Shown: positions 7,017 to 17,122 of the stretch, one piece after another | Numbering within the stretch: position 1 is the first letter of the stretch | Layout: every line of letters starts with the position of its first letter | Assembly (NCBI RefSeq): GCF_013004645.1 | Contig: NZ_JABEME010000023.1 | Coordinates: 1 to 33,314 of the forward strand | Reading direction: 5' to 3' | From: Stenotrophomonas africana | GTDB lineage: Bacteria; Pseudomonadota; Gammaproteobacteria; Xanthomonadales; Xanthomonadaceae | DNA length: 33,314 bases | Notes under the pieces: generated by a model | Seen by the model: only the letters and a program-made list of their open reading frames with translations | What the model was told of the DNA's origin: nothing | The model's database searches: none | Program-made: the position numbers and the translations under genes

Positions 7017-9053
7017 ATGAGTACTGCTTCGGACGCCACCAAGACCGGCAAGCTGCGGCTGGGCGGCAGCAACCTCTGGCTGTTCCTGCTGCTGGCATCG
7101 ATGATCCTGTTCGGCGTCAACACCGGTGTCGCCACCTGGCAGGGCAGTCGCCTGGCCGATGCCGGTTCCAAGGCAGCCGACCTGCAGGTGCTGTCACAGC
7201 AGCTGGCCAACCAGGGCCGTGACGCGGTGGGCGGCAACGCGCAGGCGTTCACCGCCTTCAAGGCCACCCGCAACGCGATCGAACAGAATGTGTCGACGCT
7301 GCAGGGGCGCTACGGCAAGGAGCCTGGGGTCTCCGGCGCGATCGCCACGCTGGGTGAAACCTGGGCGCCGCTGGGCAAGCAGGCCGGCCAGCTGGTCGCC
7401 AGTGAGCCGGCGGTGCTGGCCCTGGCTGGCAACGCCAACAACTTCAGCGGTGCAGTACCGGGCCTGCAGGCACAGCTGAACGAGCTGGTGCGTGCGATGT
7501 CCGCCTCCGGTGCGCCGTCGGCGCAGGTGTACAGCGCGCTGCAGCAGGTGGTGGTGGCCGGCTCGATGGCCCGCCGCGTGACCGAAATGCGTGCCGGTGG
7601 CAGCGGTGCTGCTACAGCCGGCGATGCGCTGGCCCGCGACATCACCGTGTTCTCGCAGGTGCTCGACGGCCTGCGCAACGGCAACGAGGAACTGGGTATC
7701 ACTGCCGTGCGCGGTGCTGCCGCCGTGGCCGCGCTGGAGCAGTCGCAGCAGAAGTGGGAAGCGATGAAGCAGGACGCCGACGCGATCCTGGCCAGCTCGC
7801 GCCAGCTGTTCGCCGCGCAGTCCGCAGCCACCGCGCTGGGCCAGGGCTCGGCGCACATGCTGGACGACAGCCGCAAGCTGTTCGACGCGTTCTCCTCGTT
7901 CGGCTCGGTGTCCGATACCCGCCTGTTCCCGAACTTCTGGATCGGCGTGGTGTCCGGCGCACTGTCGCTGATCGCGATCATCGGCTTCGTCTCCACCAAC
8001 GTGCGCAGCCGCTCGCGCGAGCAGGAACTGCGCTACCAGACCCAGGTGGAGTTCAACAGCCGAAACCAGCAGGCGATCATGCGGCTGCTGGACGAAATTT
8101 CCTCGCTGGGTGAGGGCGACCTGACGGTGAAGGCCTCGGTGACCGAGGACATGACCGGCGCCATCGCCGACGCGATCAACTACGCCGTCGACGAGCTGCG
8201 ACACCTGGTGACCACCATCAACGACACCTCGGCCAAGGTCGCGCTGTCCACCCAGGAAACCCAGGCCACCGCCATGCAGCTGGCGGAAGCGGCGGGCCAC
8301 CAGGCCAACCAGATCACCTCGGCCTCGGACCGCATCGGCGAGATCGCGGCGAGCATCGAACAGGTGTCGCGCAACTCGGCCGAGTCGGCCGACGTGGCAC
8401 AACGCTCGGTGGTGATCGCCGCCGAAGGTGCCGGCGTGGTGCGCGAGACCATCCAGGGCATGGACCAGATCCGTGACCAGATCCAGGAGACCTCCAAGCG
8501 CATCAAGCGCCTGGGCGAATCGTCGCAGGAAATCGGCTCGATCGTGGAACTGATCAACGACATTTCCGAGCAGACCAACATCCTGGCGTTGAACGCAGCG
8601 GTGCAGGCCGCGTCGGCGGGTGAAGCGGGCCGCGGTTTCGCGGTCGTGGCCGACGAAGTGCAGCGCCTGGCAGAACGCACCTCGGGTGCGACCCGACGCA
8701 TCGAAAACCTGGTCCAGGCCATTCAGGCCGACACCAACGAAGCGGTCACCTCGATGGAGCAGACCACAGCCGAAGTGGTGTCCGGTGCACGCCTGGCCGA
8801 GGATGCCGGCACCGCGCTGACCGAAATCGAGCGCGTGTCCAATGCATTGAACACCCTCATCAAGAACATCTCCATCGCCGCCCAGCAGCAGTCGGCTGCG
8901 GCCTCGGACATCACCCGCACCATGGGCGTGATCCGGCAGATCACCGGCCAGACCTCGCAGGGTGCCGGGCAGACCGCCGAATCGATTGGCCACCTCGCGC
9001 AGCTGGCGGCGGACCTGCGTCGTTCGGTCGCCGACTTCAAGCTGCCGGCGTGA
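7017..9053 (+). CDS. pilJ: Type IV pilus methyl-accepting chemoreceptor PilJ
   Basis: 678-residue receptor. TM1 is about 20-38 (WLFLLLASMILFGV), followed by a periplasmic alpha-helical sensor of about 265 residues, TM2 about 307-327 (WIGVVSGALSLIAIIGFV), a HAMP-like region, and a long signalling coiled coil. The kinase-contact tip is EQTNILALNAAVQAASAGEA at 518-537, then GRGFAVVADEVQRLAERT. Length and architecture match P. aeruginosa PilJ (about 682). It senses pilus/surface contact in Pseudomonas. No CheR-type pentapeptide tether was seen at the C-terminus (DFKLPA). The usual next gene, pilK, is absent. Confidence 0.93.
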   Translation: MSTASDATKTGKLRLGGSNLWLFLLLASMILFGVNTGVATWQGSRLADAGSKAADLQVLSQQLANQGRDAVGGNAQAFTAFKATRNAIEQNVSTLQGRYGKEPGVSGAIATLGETWAPLGKQAGQLVASEPAVLALAGNANNFSGAVPGLQAQLNELVRAMSASGAPSAQVYSALQQVVVAGSMARRVTEMRAGGSGAATAGDALARDITVFSQVLDGLRNGNEELGITAVRGAAAVAALEQSQQKWEAMKQDADAILASSRQLFAAQSAATALGQGSAHMLDDSRKLFDAFSSFGSVSDTRLFPNFWIGVVSGALSLIAIIGFVSTNVRSRSREQELRYQTQVEFNSRNQQAIMRLLDEISSLGEGDLTVKASVTEDMTGAIADAINYAVDELRHLVTTINDTSAKVALSTQETQATAMQLAEAAGHQANQITSASDRIGEIAASIEQVSRNSAESADVAQRSVVIAAEGAGVVRETIQGMDQIRDQIQETSKRIKRLGESSQEIGSIVELINDISEQTNILALNAAVQAASAGEAGRGFAVVADEVQRLAERTSGATRRIENLVQAIQADTNEAVTSMEQTTAEVVSGARLAEDAGTALTEIERVSNALNTLIKNISIAAQQQSAAASDITRTMGVIRQITGQTSQGAGQTAESIGHLAQLAADLRRSVADFKLPA

Positions 9054-9153
9054 CGCGGGCAGGGCGGCGAGCAAGGAACCAGTCGATGAAGCATTTCCAT
9101 TCCCCACGCCAGAACTCGCGCGGCTTCCGCGCGGCGGCGAACGGAGCGCGTCC

Positions 9154-12100
9154 ATGAGCAGTCTGCGCGATGCGATGAGCCACGCAGCGCTGGGCTGGGT
9201 CAAGCCCGAGCTGGACGAGACCCTGCGCCAGGTGCGCAACGAGGTCGAGTACTACGCGGAAGACCCGACCGATGCCAGCCGCATGCGCATCTGCGCTGGC
9301 TACCTGCACCAGGTGCAGGGCACCCTGCGCATGGTCGAGTTGTACGCCCCGGCGATGGTGGCCGAGGAGCTTGAACAGCTGGCCAATGCCATCGGCGCCG
9401 GTGGTGTGGCAGATCGGGATGAAGCCTGCGCGACCCTGATGCGTGGCAGCGTGCTGCTGCCCGACTACCTGGAGCGCCTGCAGAACGGGCATCGCGATAT
9501 TCCGATCGTGCTGATGCCGCTGCTCAACGAAATCCGTGCCGCGCGTGGCGAAGAAGGGGTGCATGACAGCGTGCTGCTGGCATTCGCGCCGGACAGCGTC
9601 ACCGCCACCGAGGCCGAACTGGACCATGCCCGCGGCAGCCTGAGCGGGCGCAACCGCGAACTGCTCGACACCGTCGGCAGTGCGGTGAAGGAAGAACTGC
9701 TGCGCATCAAGGATGCGCTGGACCTGCACCTGCGCACCGGCGGTGCGCCGGAGCAGCTGCAGACCCAGGCCAACGAACTCGGGGCGGTGGCCGATACGCT
9801 GGGCATGATGGGCCTGGGCGTTGCCCGCGGCGTGGTGGTGCAGCAGCGTGACGCATTGCGTGGCGTGGTCGAAGGGCGCCAGCAGATCGACGAGAACCTG
9901 CTGCTGGATATCGCCGGTGCGCTGCTCTACGTGGATGCCTCGCTGGACGACCAGGTCGCCCATCTGGGCGCCGGCGGCAGTGGCGAGGACGATCCGAGCG
10001 CGGTGGAGAACCGGCGCACGGTAGAGGTGCTGGCGCATGAGGCCATCGCCAACTTCGCCGCCGCCCGCGAGCACTTCGTTGCTTTCATTGAAACCAGCTG
10101 GAACCATGCCGAGCTGCAGGACGTGCCGCGCCTGCTGGGTGATGTCTCCGGCGCGCTGCGCATGCTGGATCTGGGCACGGCGGCCGATTACCTGCGCGGT
10201 GTGCAGCAGTACATCGAAGCCGAGCTGATCGGTCGCCAGCGCGTGCCCAGTGGCCGTCAGCTGGACACCCTGGCCGACGCCATGGCCAGCCTGGAGTACT
10301 ACCTCGAAGCCCTGCGCGACCGCCGTCCGGGCCGCGAGGACATTCTCGACATCACCCGCAGCAGCCTTGAAGCGCTGCGCTATTGGCCGTTGCCGGACCG
10401 CAATGCGGTGGCACCGGTTGCCGCTGCGCCGATTCCGTTTGCATCGCTGCTGGTGGATCGCGAGCCGGTCGCGCTGCAGGCCGAGTCGCTGCAGCCGGAG
10501 CGCATCGAGATTGCTGTACAGCCGGCCGCGCCCGCCGCTGGCACTGTGCCGGCGCCACTGCCGGACTTTACCTTTGATCCGCCACCGGCCACGCCTGCAC
10601 CGGAGGTGGTGGACAACACCCTGATGTTCGGTGCGCTGGGAACCGTTGCATCCGCATCGCTGTCGCTGCATGACGACGCAGATGCACCGCTGGTGTTCGC
10701 GGCTTCGAGCGCGCCTGCGCCCGAGGTTCCGCAATGGGATCTCGCACCGTTCCATCCGGAGGCCGATCCGGCCGCGAGTGCCGACGACGAGCGCAGCCCG
10801 ACCTTTGCCAGCTTCGATCCGGTCAGTTTCGAACAGGCCGAAACCAGAGTGGAACCGGCACCGCAGTGGACGCTTTCGGAGGCAACGCCGCCGGCAGTGG
10901 CCGATGTGGCCGTGATGGATATCGAGGACAACGTCGACGCGTCGGTGCCCTTCGACACCGCTGTCTTTGCCGCGCCGGTGTTCGATCCGGTGGCCGCTGA
11001 GCACGAGGCTGCTGCCGCCGGTGACGACGTGGTGTTCCACTTCGATGCCGACGCGCTGGACAACGCTGACGATGTGCTGTCGCTGCATGCGATGGAGACG
11101 CTGTCGCTGGACGACGATGCCGCGCTGCATCCGTCGCTGGAGATCGCCGATGCCGGTGTGCCAACGATGGAGGACGAAAATCCTGTTGCCGTCGAAACGG
11201 GTGCCGCTGCTGCGGATGCACCGATTGACGCGCCGGCATCTGGTGTCGACGCGCCTTCGCCTGTGGCGGAGGCGCCTGCGGTGTCGGTGATCGACATCGA
11301 CACCATCGCGCCGATCGATTTCAGCGAAGCCGACGCACAATTCTTCGCCGAGCTGAGCGCGGCCGCTGCGGACTTCAATCCGCAGGCAACGGCCGCGCCC
11401 ACCGTGGCCGAAGCGCCAGTCACGGCGGATGCCGAGGCGGGCTTCGAAGCGGGCTTCGATGATGACGCGGAGAACATCGACGAGGACATCCGTGAGGTGT
11501 TCCTGGAAGAGTTCGATGACGAACTGGCCAATCTCGGCAGCTTGCTGCCGGCATGGCGCATGCAGCCGGACAACATGGACCGGCTGCGGCCGATCCGCCG
11601 CATCTTCCACACCCTCAAGGGCAGTGGCCGCCTGGTCGGTGCCCGCACCCTGGGTGAGTTCGCGTGGAAGATCGAGGGCATGCTCAACCGCGTGCTGGAC
11701 GGCAGCCGTCCGGCCTCGCCGGCTGTGCTGGCCATGGTCGACAACGCGCACGCCGCGCTGCCGCAGCTGAACGCCGCGCTGCGCCACGGCCAGCGCATCA
11801 GCGTGGACCTGCAGGCGATGCAGGCCATCGCCGACCGTGTCGGCGCCGGTGAGGAAACCTATTACGTGCCGCTGCCGGTAGCGGCCGCGCCTGTGGCACC
11901 GGTGGCCGAGGCCGAGACCGAAGGCGAGGACGAGATCAGCCGCATCCTGGCGGCCGAAGCCATCGCGTCGGTGCAGGACGAAGCCGAGCCGGTGCCGGAT
12001 GCCGTGGGCACGCCAGCCAACATCGACAGCGTGCTGCGCGAGATCCTCGAAGCCGAAGTGGAAGTCCACCAGGCCACCCTGCAGGACTGGCTGCGTTCGG

Positions 12101-15100
12101 CGCAGCAGGCGCCGCAGCCGGTCAGCGACGCGCTGCTGCGCGCGGTGCACACCATGAACGGCGCTTTCGCGATGACCGAAGTGCCGGAAATCACCGCCGT
12201 CACCGGTGGCGCCGAGTCCTACATCAAGCGCGCGCTCGCCGCCGACGTGGTGCCTGGCGACGAAGGCGTAGCCGCGCTGGATGCGACCGCACAGGCGATC
12301 ACTGCGACCATGGAAGCGCTGCAGGCCGAGCAGCCGCGGATTGCGCCGCAGGGCGCGCTGGTGCAGCGCCTGCAGGCGTTGGCCGGCGAGTTGCCGGAAG
12401 CGCGCTGGCCGATGGCCGGGCTGGAGGACGAGGACGACGATCTGGCGTTGGAGGCCGACCTGGAGTTCGATGCCGTTGTCGAGACGCCGGATGCCGCCGC
12501 GTTCGAGGCAACCGAGTCCGGGATCGTGCCTGCCGAGCCGGTGCTGGAACCGATTGCAGCCGGCGCGCAGGCGCCGGAAGCCACGGACGTGATCGATGCA
12601 GGTCTGGAGGTCGGTGAACTGACCAGCGGCGATGATCTGTCGCGGTACTTCGATGCCGGATGGCCGTCGGTGCCGGGAGAGGGCGAAGCCGCCACCGTGG
12701 ATATCGGATCGATTGAATCGATCCAGCCGGTTGAAAGTGAGTCGGTTGCTGCGCCGGCCGAGGCGGAGGCTGCACCGGCGCCGGCCGCTGAAGCCGATCT
12801 GACTGCCGCAGACGACCTGTCGCCGTACCTCGACGCCAGCGCGCTGCCGATCGATGACCGCGACGCGGACGAACTGCCTGCGTCTGCGGAAATTGACGCG
12901 ATCGACCTGAATACGCTGCAGCCCTCCGATCTGGAGGAAGCCGACGGCAACGCCTTTGACGACGCTGCTGCACTGCCACTCGACAGCGAGCTGTCGAGCC
13001 TGCAGGATGAAATGGCTGCGCCGGGTTTTGCAGAACCGGTCACGCTGGCAGCCGCGCTCGAGGCCGGCCTGCACGTGATCGACGAAGAGCAGACCCTGGA
13101 CGACGACGGGCAATGGCCCGTGCTCGGCCTCCAGGCCAGCGAACTCGCGCCGGGCGAGGCGGAAGCCTTTGCCGAGGATGCGGACGTCGGCGGGGAGGCG
13201 GCGGTCGGTGAAGGAGAGAGCGCCGATCAGCCGTCCCCGGCGACGGTGAATGAGGAGGTCGCTGCCAAAGCACCGCAGGCCTCCGAAGAGCCGGTGCGCT
13301 TCTTCGAACTCGAAGAAGCACCGGGTCAGGGCACGGTCCATGACGATGCCGAACCTGTCCAGCCGGAAGTCGCAGTCGTTGCAGTCAATGCGCCGGCCCA
13401 CGATGAAGCCTCCCCTCTGGAAGACAACGCGGATGGCATCGATGCGCTCGACTTCAGCGTGTATGACCGCGAGCTGGTCGACATCTTCGTCGAGGAAGGC
13501 AAGGACCTGCTCGACCACTGCGACGGTCTGATCAGCGAGCTGCGTGATGCGCCGCAGGACCGCGAGGTGCTGGCCGGCCTGCAGCGTGACCTGCATACCC
13601 TGAAGGGTGGTGCACGCATGGCCGGCATCAACGCCATCGGCGATCTCGGCCACAGCATCGAATCGCTGCTGGAAGCCGTCGCCGCCGGCCGCACCGAGAT
13701 CGAGCGCCGCGATGTGCAGCTGCTGGAGCGTGGCTTCGATCGCCTGCACCAGCTGCTGACCCGCACCGGTGATCATCGCGTGGTGGAACCGGCGCAGGAC
13801 CTGGTCGACGCGTTCGAAGTGCGTACCACCACCGATATCGCTGCGGCAGCGGCGGCCAATGTGGCGAGCGTCGCAGAAACCGCCGCGGCAGCGGTCGCCA
13901 GCCCGGCTCCAGCACTGATCGATGCGCCGTTGTCGGCACCGCTGCCGGCAGAAGGTGCGGTCGATGACGATCCGCTGGCGCGTCCGCAGCAGGAGCAGGT
14001 GCGCGTGCGCGCCGACCTGCTCGACCGCCTGGTCAACCATGCCGGTGAAGTGGCGATCTACCGCTCGCGGCTTGAACAGCAGCTCGGTGCCTTCCGTGGC
14101 GCCATGGGCGAACTGGAGCGCACCAATGCGCGTCTGCGTGACCAGCTGCGCCGCCTCGACCTGGAAACCGAGGCACAGATCGTCGCGCGCTACCAGCGCG
14201 AACAGGACCAGGCCGACCAGAAGTTCGATCCACTGGAACTGGACCGCTTCTCCACCCTGCAGCAGCTCAGCCGTGCGCTGAACGAATCGGCGGCCGACCT
14301 GGGTGGCCTGCAGGGCGTGCTCGACGATCTTTCGCGCCAGTACGATTCGCTGCTGCAGCAGCAGTCGCGGGTCAGTTCGGAACTGCAGGATGGGCTGATG
14401 CGCGCGCGCATGGTGCCGTTCGATGGTCTGGTGCCGCGCCTGCGTCGCGTGGTCCGCCAGTCGGGCATGGATACCGGCAAGCAGGTCCACCTCACCCTGG
14501 AAGGTACCCACGGCGAACTGGACCGCAACGTCCTCGACCGCATGGTCGCGCCGCTGGAACACATGCTGCGCAACTCCGTGGCCCATGGCCTGGAGGCACC
14601 GGAACAGCGTCGTGCCGCCGGCAAGCCGGATGAAGGCGAGATTGCCATCCGCCTGCACCGCGAGGGCTCGGAAATCGTGCTGGAAGTGGCCGATGACGGT
14701 GCCGGTCTGGACCGCGAGGCGATCCGTCGCCGTGCCATCGACCGTGGCCTGCTGGCTGCCGATGCGCAGCCGAGCGAGCAGGAGCTGGACAACCTGATCT
14801 TCGCCTCAGGCTTCACCACCGCCGACCAGGTCAGCCAGCTGGCAGGCCGTGGCGTGGGCATGGACGTGGTGCGCAACGAAGTGCGCCAGCTGGGTGGTTC
14901 GGTCGACATCCAGTCGGTGCGTGGCCAGGGCGTGCGCTTCACCCTGCGCCTGCCGCAGACGCTGGCGGTCACCCAGGCGGTGTTCGTGCAGATCGGCGAG
15001 ACCACCTTTGCGGTGCCGGTCGCCTCGGTCAGTGGTATCGGCCGCCTGTCGCGCGAGCGCTTCGAAGCCGCCGACAGCAGCTACCGCTACAGCGGCGAGG

Positions 15101-15798
15101 ACTATCCGCTGTACGACCTCGGCAGCCTGGTCGGGCAGGCCCCGGCCCGTGCCGATGGCCAGGACCAGGTGCCGCTGCTGCTGGTCCGCGCCGGTGACCT
15201 GCGGGCCGCCGTGGCGATCGACCAGGTGCTGGGCAACCGCGAAATCGTGGTCAAGCCGGTCGGCCTGCAGATCGCTTCGGTGCCGGGCATCTATGGCGCA
15301 ACCATCACCGGCGATGGCCGCGTGGTGGTGATCCTGGACGTGGCGCCGCTGGTGCGCCGCTTCCTCGCCAACCCGACGCTGCCGGTACTGGCCAACGCAC
15401 CGCGCCAGGAGCGCCAGGTGCCGCTGGTGATGGTGGTCGACGACTCGCTCACCATGCGCAAGGTCACCGGCCGCATCCTCGAGCGCCACAACTTCGAGGT
15501 CAGCGTCGCCCGCGATGGCGTGGAAGCGCTGGAACGCCTGGAAGAGCGCGTGCCGGACCTGATGCTGCTGGATATCGAGATGCCGCGCATGGATGGCTAC
15601 GAGCTGGCCACTGCGATGCGTGCCGACCCGCGGTACAAGGATGTGCCGATCGTGATGATCACCTCGCGCAGCGGCGACAAGCACCGCCAGCGCGCCTTCG
15701 AGATTGGTGTCCAGCGCTACCTGGGCAAGCCGTACCAGGAACTGGACCTGATGCGTAACGTGTACGACCTGCTGGGGATCGCCCGTGTCCGTGAGTGA
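9154..15798 (+). CDS. chpA: Hybrid chemosensory histidine kinase ChpA (PilL-type)
   Basis: 2214-residue CheA-type hybrid kinase. In order: an N-terminal Hpt-like module (H52, HQVQGTLRM); a second Hpt-like module with Asp in the His position (D330); an acidic Ala/Pro linker (about 420-790); Hpt with H819 (HTLKGSG); Hpt-like H999 (HTMNGAF); a second acidic linker (about 1090-1435); Hpt with H1481 (HTLKGGA); dimerisation helices (about 1620-1760); HATPase with N-box at 1803-1809, DDGAGLD at 1847 and GRGVGMD from 1898; a CheW-like domain; and a receiver with D2096/D2097, phosphoacceptor D2140 and K2192. Pseudomonas ChpA is larger (about 2470) with more Hpt-like modules. The ATG at 9154 has GGAG 7 bases upstream; an extension to 8962 would overlap pilJ and is not family-like. 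Confidence 0.93.
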   Translation: MSSLRDAMSHAALGWVKPELDETLRQVRNEVEYYAEDPTDASRMRICAGYLHQVQGTLRMVELYAPAMVAEELEQLANAIGAGGVADRDEACATLMRGSVLLPDYLERLQNGHRDIPIVLMPLLNEIRAARGEEGVHDSVLLAFAPDSVTATEAELDHARGSLSGRNRELLDTVGSAVKEELLRIKDALDLHLRTGGAPEQLQTQANELGAVADTLGMMGLGVARGVVVQQRDALRGVVEGRQQIDENLLLDIAGALLYVDASLDDQVAHLGAGGSGEDDPSAVENRRTVEVLAHEAIANFAAAREHFVAFIETSWNHAELQDVPRLLGDVSGALRMLDLGTAADYLRGVQQYIEAELIGRQRVPSGRQLDTLADAMASLEYYLEALRDRRPGREDILDITRSSLEALRYWPLPDRNAVAPVAAAPIPFASLLVDREPVALQAESLQPERIEIAVQPAAPAAGTVPAPLPDFTFDPPPATPAPEVVDNTLMFGALGTVASASLSLHDDADAPLVFAASSAPAPEVPQWDLAPFHPEADPAASADDERSPTFASFDPVSFEQAETRVEPAPQWTLSEATPPAVADVAVMDIEDNVDASVPFDTAVFAAPVFDPVAAEHEAAAAGDDVVFHFDADALDNADDVLSLHAMETLSLDDDAALHPSLEIADAGVPTMEDENPVAVETGAAAADAPIDAPASGVDAPSPVAEAPAVSVIDIDTIAPIDFSEADAQFFAELSAAAADFNPQATAAPTVAEAPVTADAEAGFEAGFDDDAENIDEDIREVFLEEFDDELANLGSLLPAWRMQPDNMDRLRPIRRIFHTLKGSGRLVGARTLGEFAWKIEGMLNRVLDGSRPASPAVLAMVDNAHAALPQLNAALRHGQRISVDLQAMQAIADRVGAGEETYYVPLPVAAAPVAPVAEAETEGEDEISRILAAEAIASVQDEAEPVPDAVGTPANIDSVLREILEAEVEVHQATLQDWLRSAQQAPQPVSDALLRAVHTMNGAFAMTEVPEITAVTGGAESYIKRALAADVVPGDEGVAALDATAQAITATMEALQAEQPRIAPQGALVQRLQALAGELPEARWPMAGLEDEDDDLALEADLEFDAVVETPDAAAFEATESGIVPAEPVLEPIAAGAQAPEATDVIDAGLEVGELTSGDDLSRYFDAGWPSVPGEGEAATVDIGSIESIQPVESESVAAPAEAEAAPAPAAEADLTAADDLSPYLDASALPIDDRDADELPASAEIDAIDLNTLQPSDLEEADGNAFDDAAALPLDSELSSLQDEMAAPGFAEPVTLAAALEAGLHVIDEEQTLDDDGQWPVLGLQASELAPGEAEAFAEDADVGGEAAVGEGESADQPSPATVNEEVAAKAPQASEEPVRFFELEEAPGQGTVHDDAEPVQPEVAVVAVNAPAHDEASPLEDNADGIDALDFSVYDRELVDIFVEEGKDLLDHCDGLISELRDAPQDREVLAGLQRDLHTLKGGARMAGINAIGDLGHSIESLLEAVAAGRTEIERRDVQLLERGFDRLHQLLTRTGDHRVVEPAQDLVDAFEVRTTTDIAAAAAANVASVAETAAAAVASPAPALIDAPLSAPLPAEGAVDDDPLARPQQEQVRVRADLLDRLVNHAGEVAIYRSRLEQQLGAFRGAMGELERTNARLRDQLRRLDLETEAQIVARYQREQDQADQKFDPLELDRFSTLQQLSRALNESAADLGGLQGVLDDLSRQYDSLLQQQSRVSSELQDGLMRARMVPFDGLVPRLRRVVRQSGMDTGKQVHLTLEGTHGELDRNVLDRMVAPLEHMLRNSVAHGLEAPEQRRAAGKPDEGEIAIRLHREGSEIVLEVADDGAGLDREAIRRRAIDRGLLAADAQPSEQELDNLIFASGFTTADQVSQLAGRGVGMDVVRNEVRQLGGSVDIQSVRGQGVRFTLRLPQTLAVTQAVFVQIGETTFAVPVASVSGIGRLSRERFEAADSSYRYSGEDYPLYDLGSLVGQAPARADGQDQVPLLLVRAGDLRAAVAIDQVLGNREIVVKPVGLQIASVPGIYGATITGDGRVVVILDVAPLVRRFLANPTLPVLANAPRQERQVPLVMVVDDSLTMRKVTGRILERHNFEVSVARDGVEALERLEERVPDLMLLDIEMPRMDGYELATAMRADPRYKDVPIVMITSRSGDKHRQRAFEIGVQRYLGKPYQELDLMRNVYDLLGIARVRE

Positions 15799-17122
15799 AA
15801 CCCAGATGGCTCCGGCCGTTGCCCTGCTGGCCCGCCCCGGCGCGGCGCGTGAGCGCCTGCGCGAGGCGCTGTCGCATGCGGATGTGCAGCTGGTGCTGGA
15901 AGACGACCCGAACAGCCTGGAGCCGCAGCTGCTGCAGGAGGCGCGCCCGCAGATCGTGGTGATCGCCCTGGAGGCGGCTATCGAGGATGCACTTGAGCGC
16001 CTGGAAAGCGTACTGTCCGCACCAGGCCTGACCCTGGTGTTCGACGAGGCTGAACTGGCCGCGCGCCGTGATGGTTGGGAGGCCCAGCGCTGGGGCCGCC
16101 ACCTGGCTGCCAAGCTGCACGGACACCAGCAGGTGTTGCCGCCGGGTGCCGAGGATGAACCCAGCCTGCAGCTGGAGCCTGGCCATCCGGCACCGGCACC
16201 GGCGCCACAGGAAGAAGCGCTGCAGCCGCACCTGGACCAGGCGTTGAGCTGGGCCGACGAGGTCCCCGCTGACAGCCTGTACTCGCCGCCTGCGCATCTG
16301 CACGAACCGATTGCACTGGAACAGGCACTGGCGGCGTTGCAGCCGGTCGTGCCCGAGCCACTGGATCTGCCTTCTCCGCCGCAAGCGCTGGCCGAACCGG
16401 CGGCGCCTTCGGTACCGCCGATCTCCTTCGATCACACCGCCTGGTCGCTGGTCGAGGAATCGATCGAAGCGCCGGTACCGGCAGAAGTGGCAGCACCGGT
16501 CGCCGCGCCGCAGCCCTCCTTCGATACCGATCATTTGAGCCTGGTCGATCTGGATGCTGCTGCTCCGGTGGGCGCGCGCGCCGGATCGCTGCTGGTGCTG
16601 GCCGGTATCGGTGGCCCGGATGCGCTGCGCCGCCTGCTCGGCGCGCTGCCGTCTTCGTTGAGCGTGCCGGTGCTGGTGCACATGCGCCTGGACGGCGGTC
16701 GCTACGGCAACCTGGTCAAGCAGATGGCACGTGTCTCACCATTGCCGGTCCAGCTGGCCGAGGCCGGTCAGCGCGCCATCCCGGGCGAGGTGCATGTGCT
16801 GGCCGATGACATCGGCGTACGTGCGGCGCCCGACGGCCTGCATTTCCTCAGCGACGCCAACGGCATCGCCATCGCCGGGCTGCCGGCAGAACATACCGCG
16901 CTGGTGCTCCTCAGCGGTGCCGATCTGGCCCATGTCGGACCGGCGCTGGACCTGGCGGCCGCCGGTGCCTGGGTGGCCGGGCAGGTGGGTGAGGGCTGCT
17001 ATGACCCGGCGGCGGCCACTGCCGTGGTTGCTGCCGGCATGGTGGCCGGTGAACCGCAGGAGCTGGCGCAGGCCATCGCCGCGCGCTGGGGTGAGCAGGA
17101 CGATAACGGAGAAGCACCATGA
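15785..17122 (+). CDS. chpB: ChpB-like protein with degenerate receiver and CheB esterase domains
   Basis: 445 residues. The C-terminal third (about 265-440) follows CheB methylesterase throughout (LVLAGIGGPDALRRLL; VLVHMR; IPGEVHVLADD; AALDLAAAGAWVAGQ). However, the GxSTGG nucleophile loop is AGIGG (273-277, no Ser), and the Asp of the G-M-G-N-D-G loop is replaced (GADLAHVG, 378-385); only the His survives (H299). The first 115 residues look like a receiver fold without its Asp pair or phosphoacceptor (VALLARPG; IVVIALEAA). The middle is Pro/Ala-rich. It starts with GTG inside chpA (14-base overlap); GTG 15791 or ATG 15806 are alternatives. Position between chpA and chpC matches chpB. Loss of esterase activity is inferred from the residues. 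Confidence 0.8.
   Translation: MSVSETQMAPAVALLARPGAARERLREALSHADVQLVLEDDPNSLEPQLLQEARPQIVVIALEAAIEDALERLESVLSAPGLTLVFDEAELAARRDGWEAQRWGRHLAAKLHGHQQVLPPGAEDEPSLQLEPGHPAPAPAPQEEALQPHLDQALSWADEVPADSLYSPPAHLHEPIALEQALAALQPVVPEPLDLPSPPQALAEPAAPSVPPISFDHTAWSLVEESIEAPVPAEVAAPVAAPQPSFDTDHLSLVDLDAAAPVGARAGSLLVLAGIGGPDALRRLLGALPSSLSVPVLVHMRLDGGRYGNLVKQMARVSPLPVQLAEAGQRAIPGEVHVLADDIGVRAAPDGLHFLSDANGIAIAGLPAEHTALVLLSGADLAHVGPALDLAAAGAWVAGQVGEGCYDPAAATAVVAAGMVAGEPQELAQAIAARWGEQDDNGEAP

Noticed and set aside
9037..14658. A 1873-codon open frame on the minus strand opposite chpA, and other long antisense frames (e.g. 7194-9239)
   Set aside because: High GC and strong codon bias leave antisense frames open. 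These products are low-complexity Arg/His/Gly/Gln-rich and resemble no family, whereas the plus strand encodes clear PilJ and ChpA.
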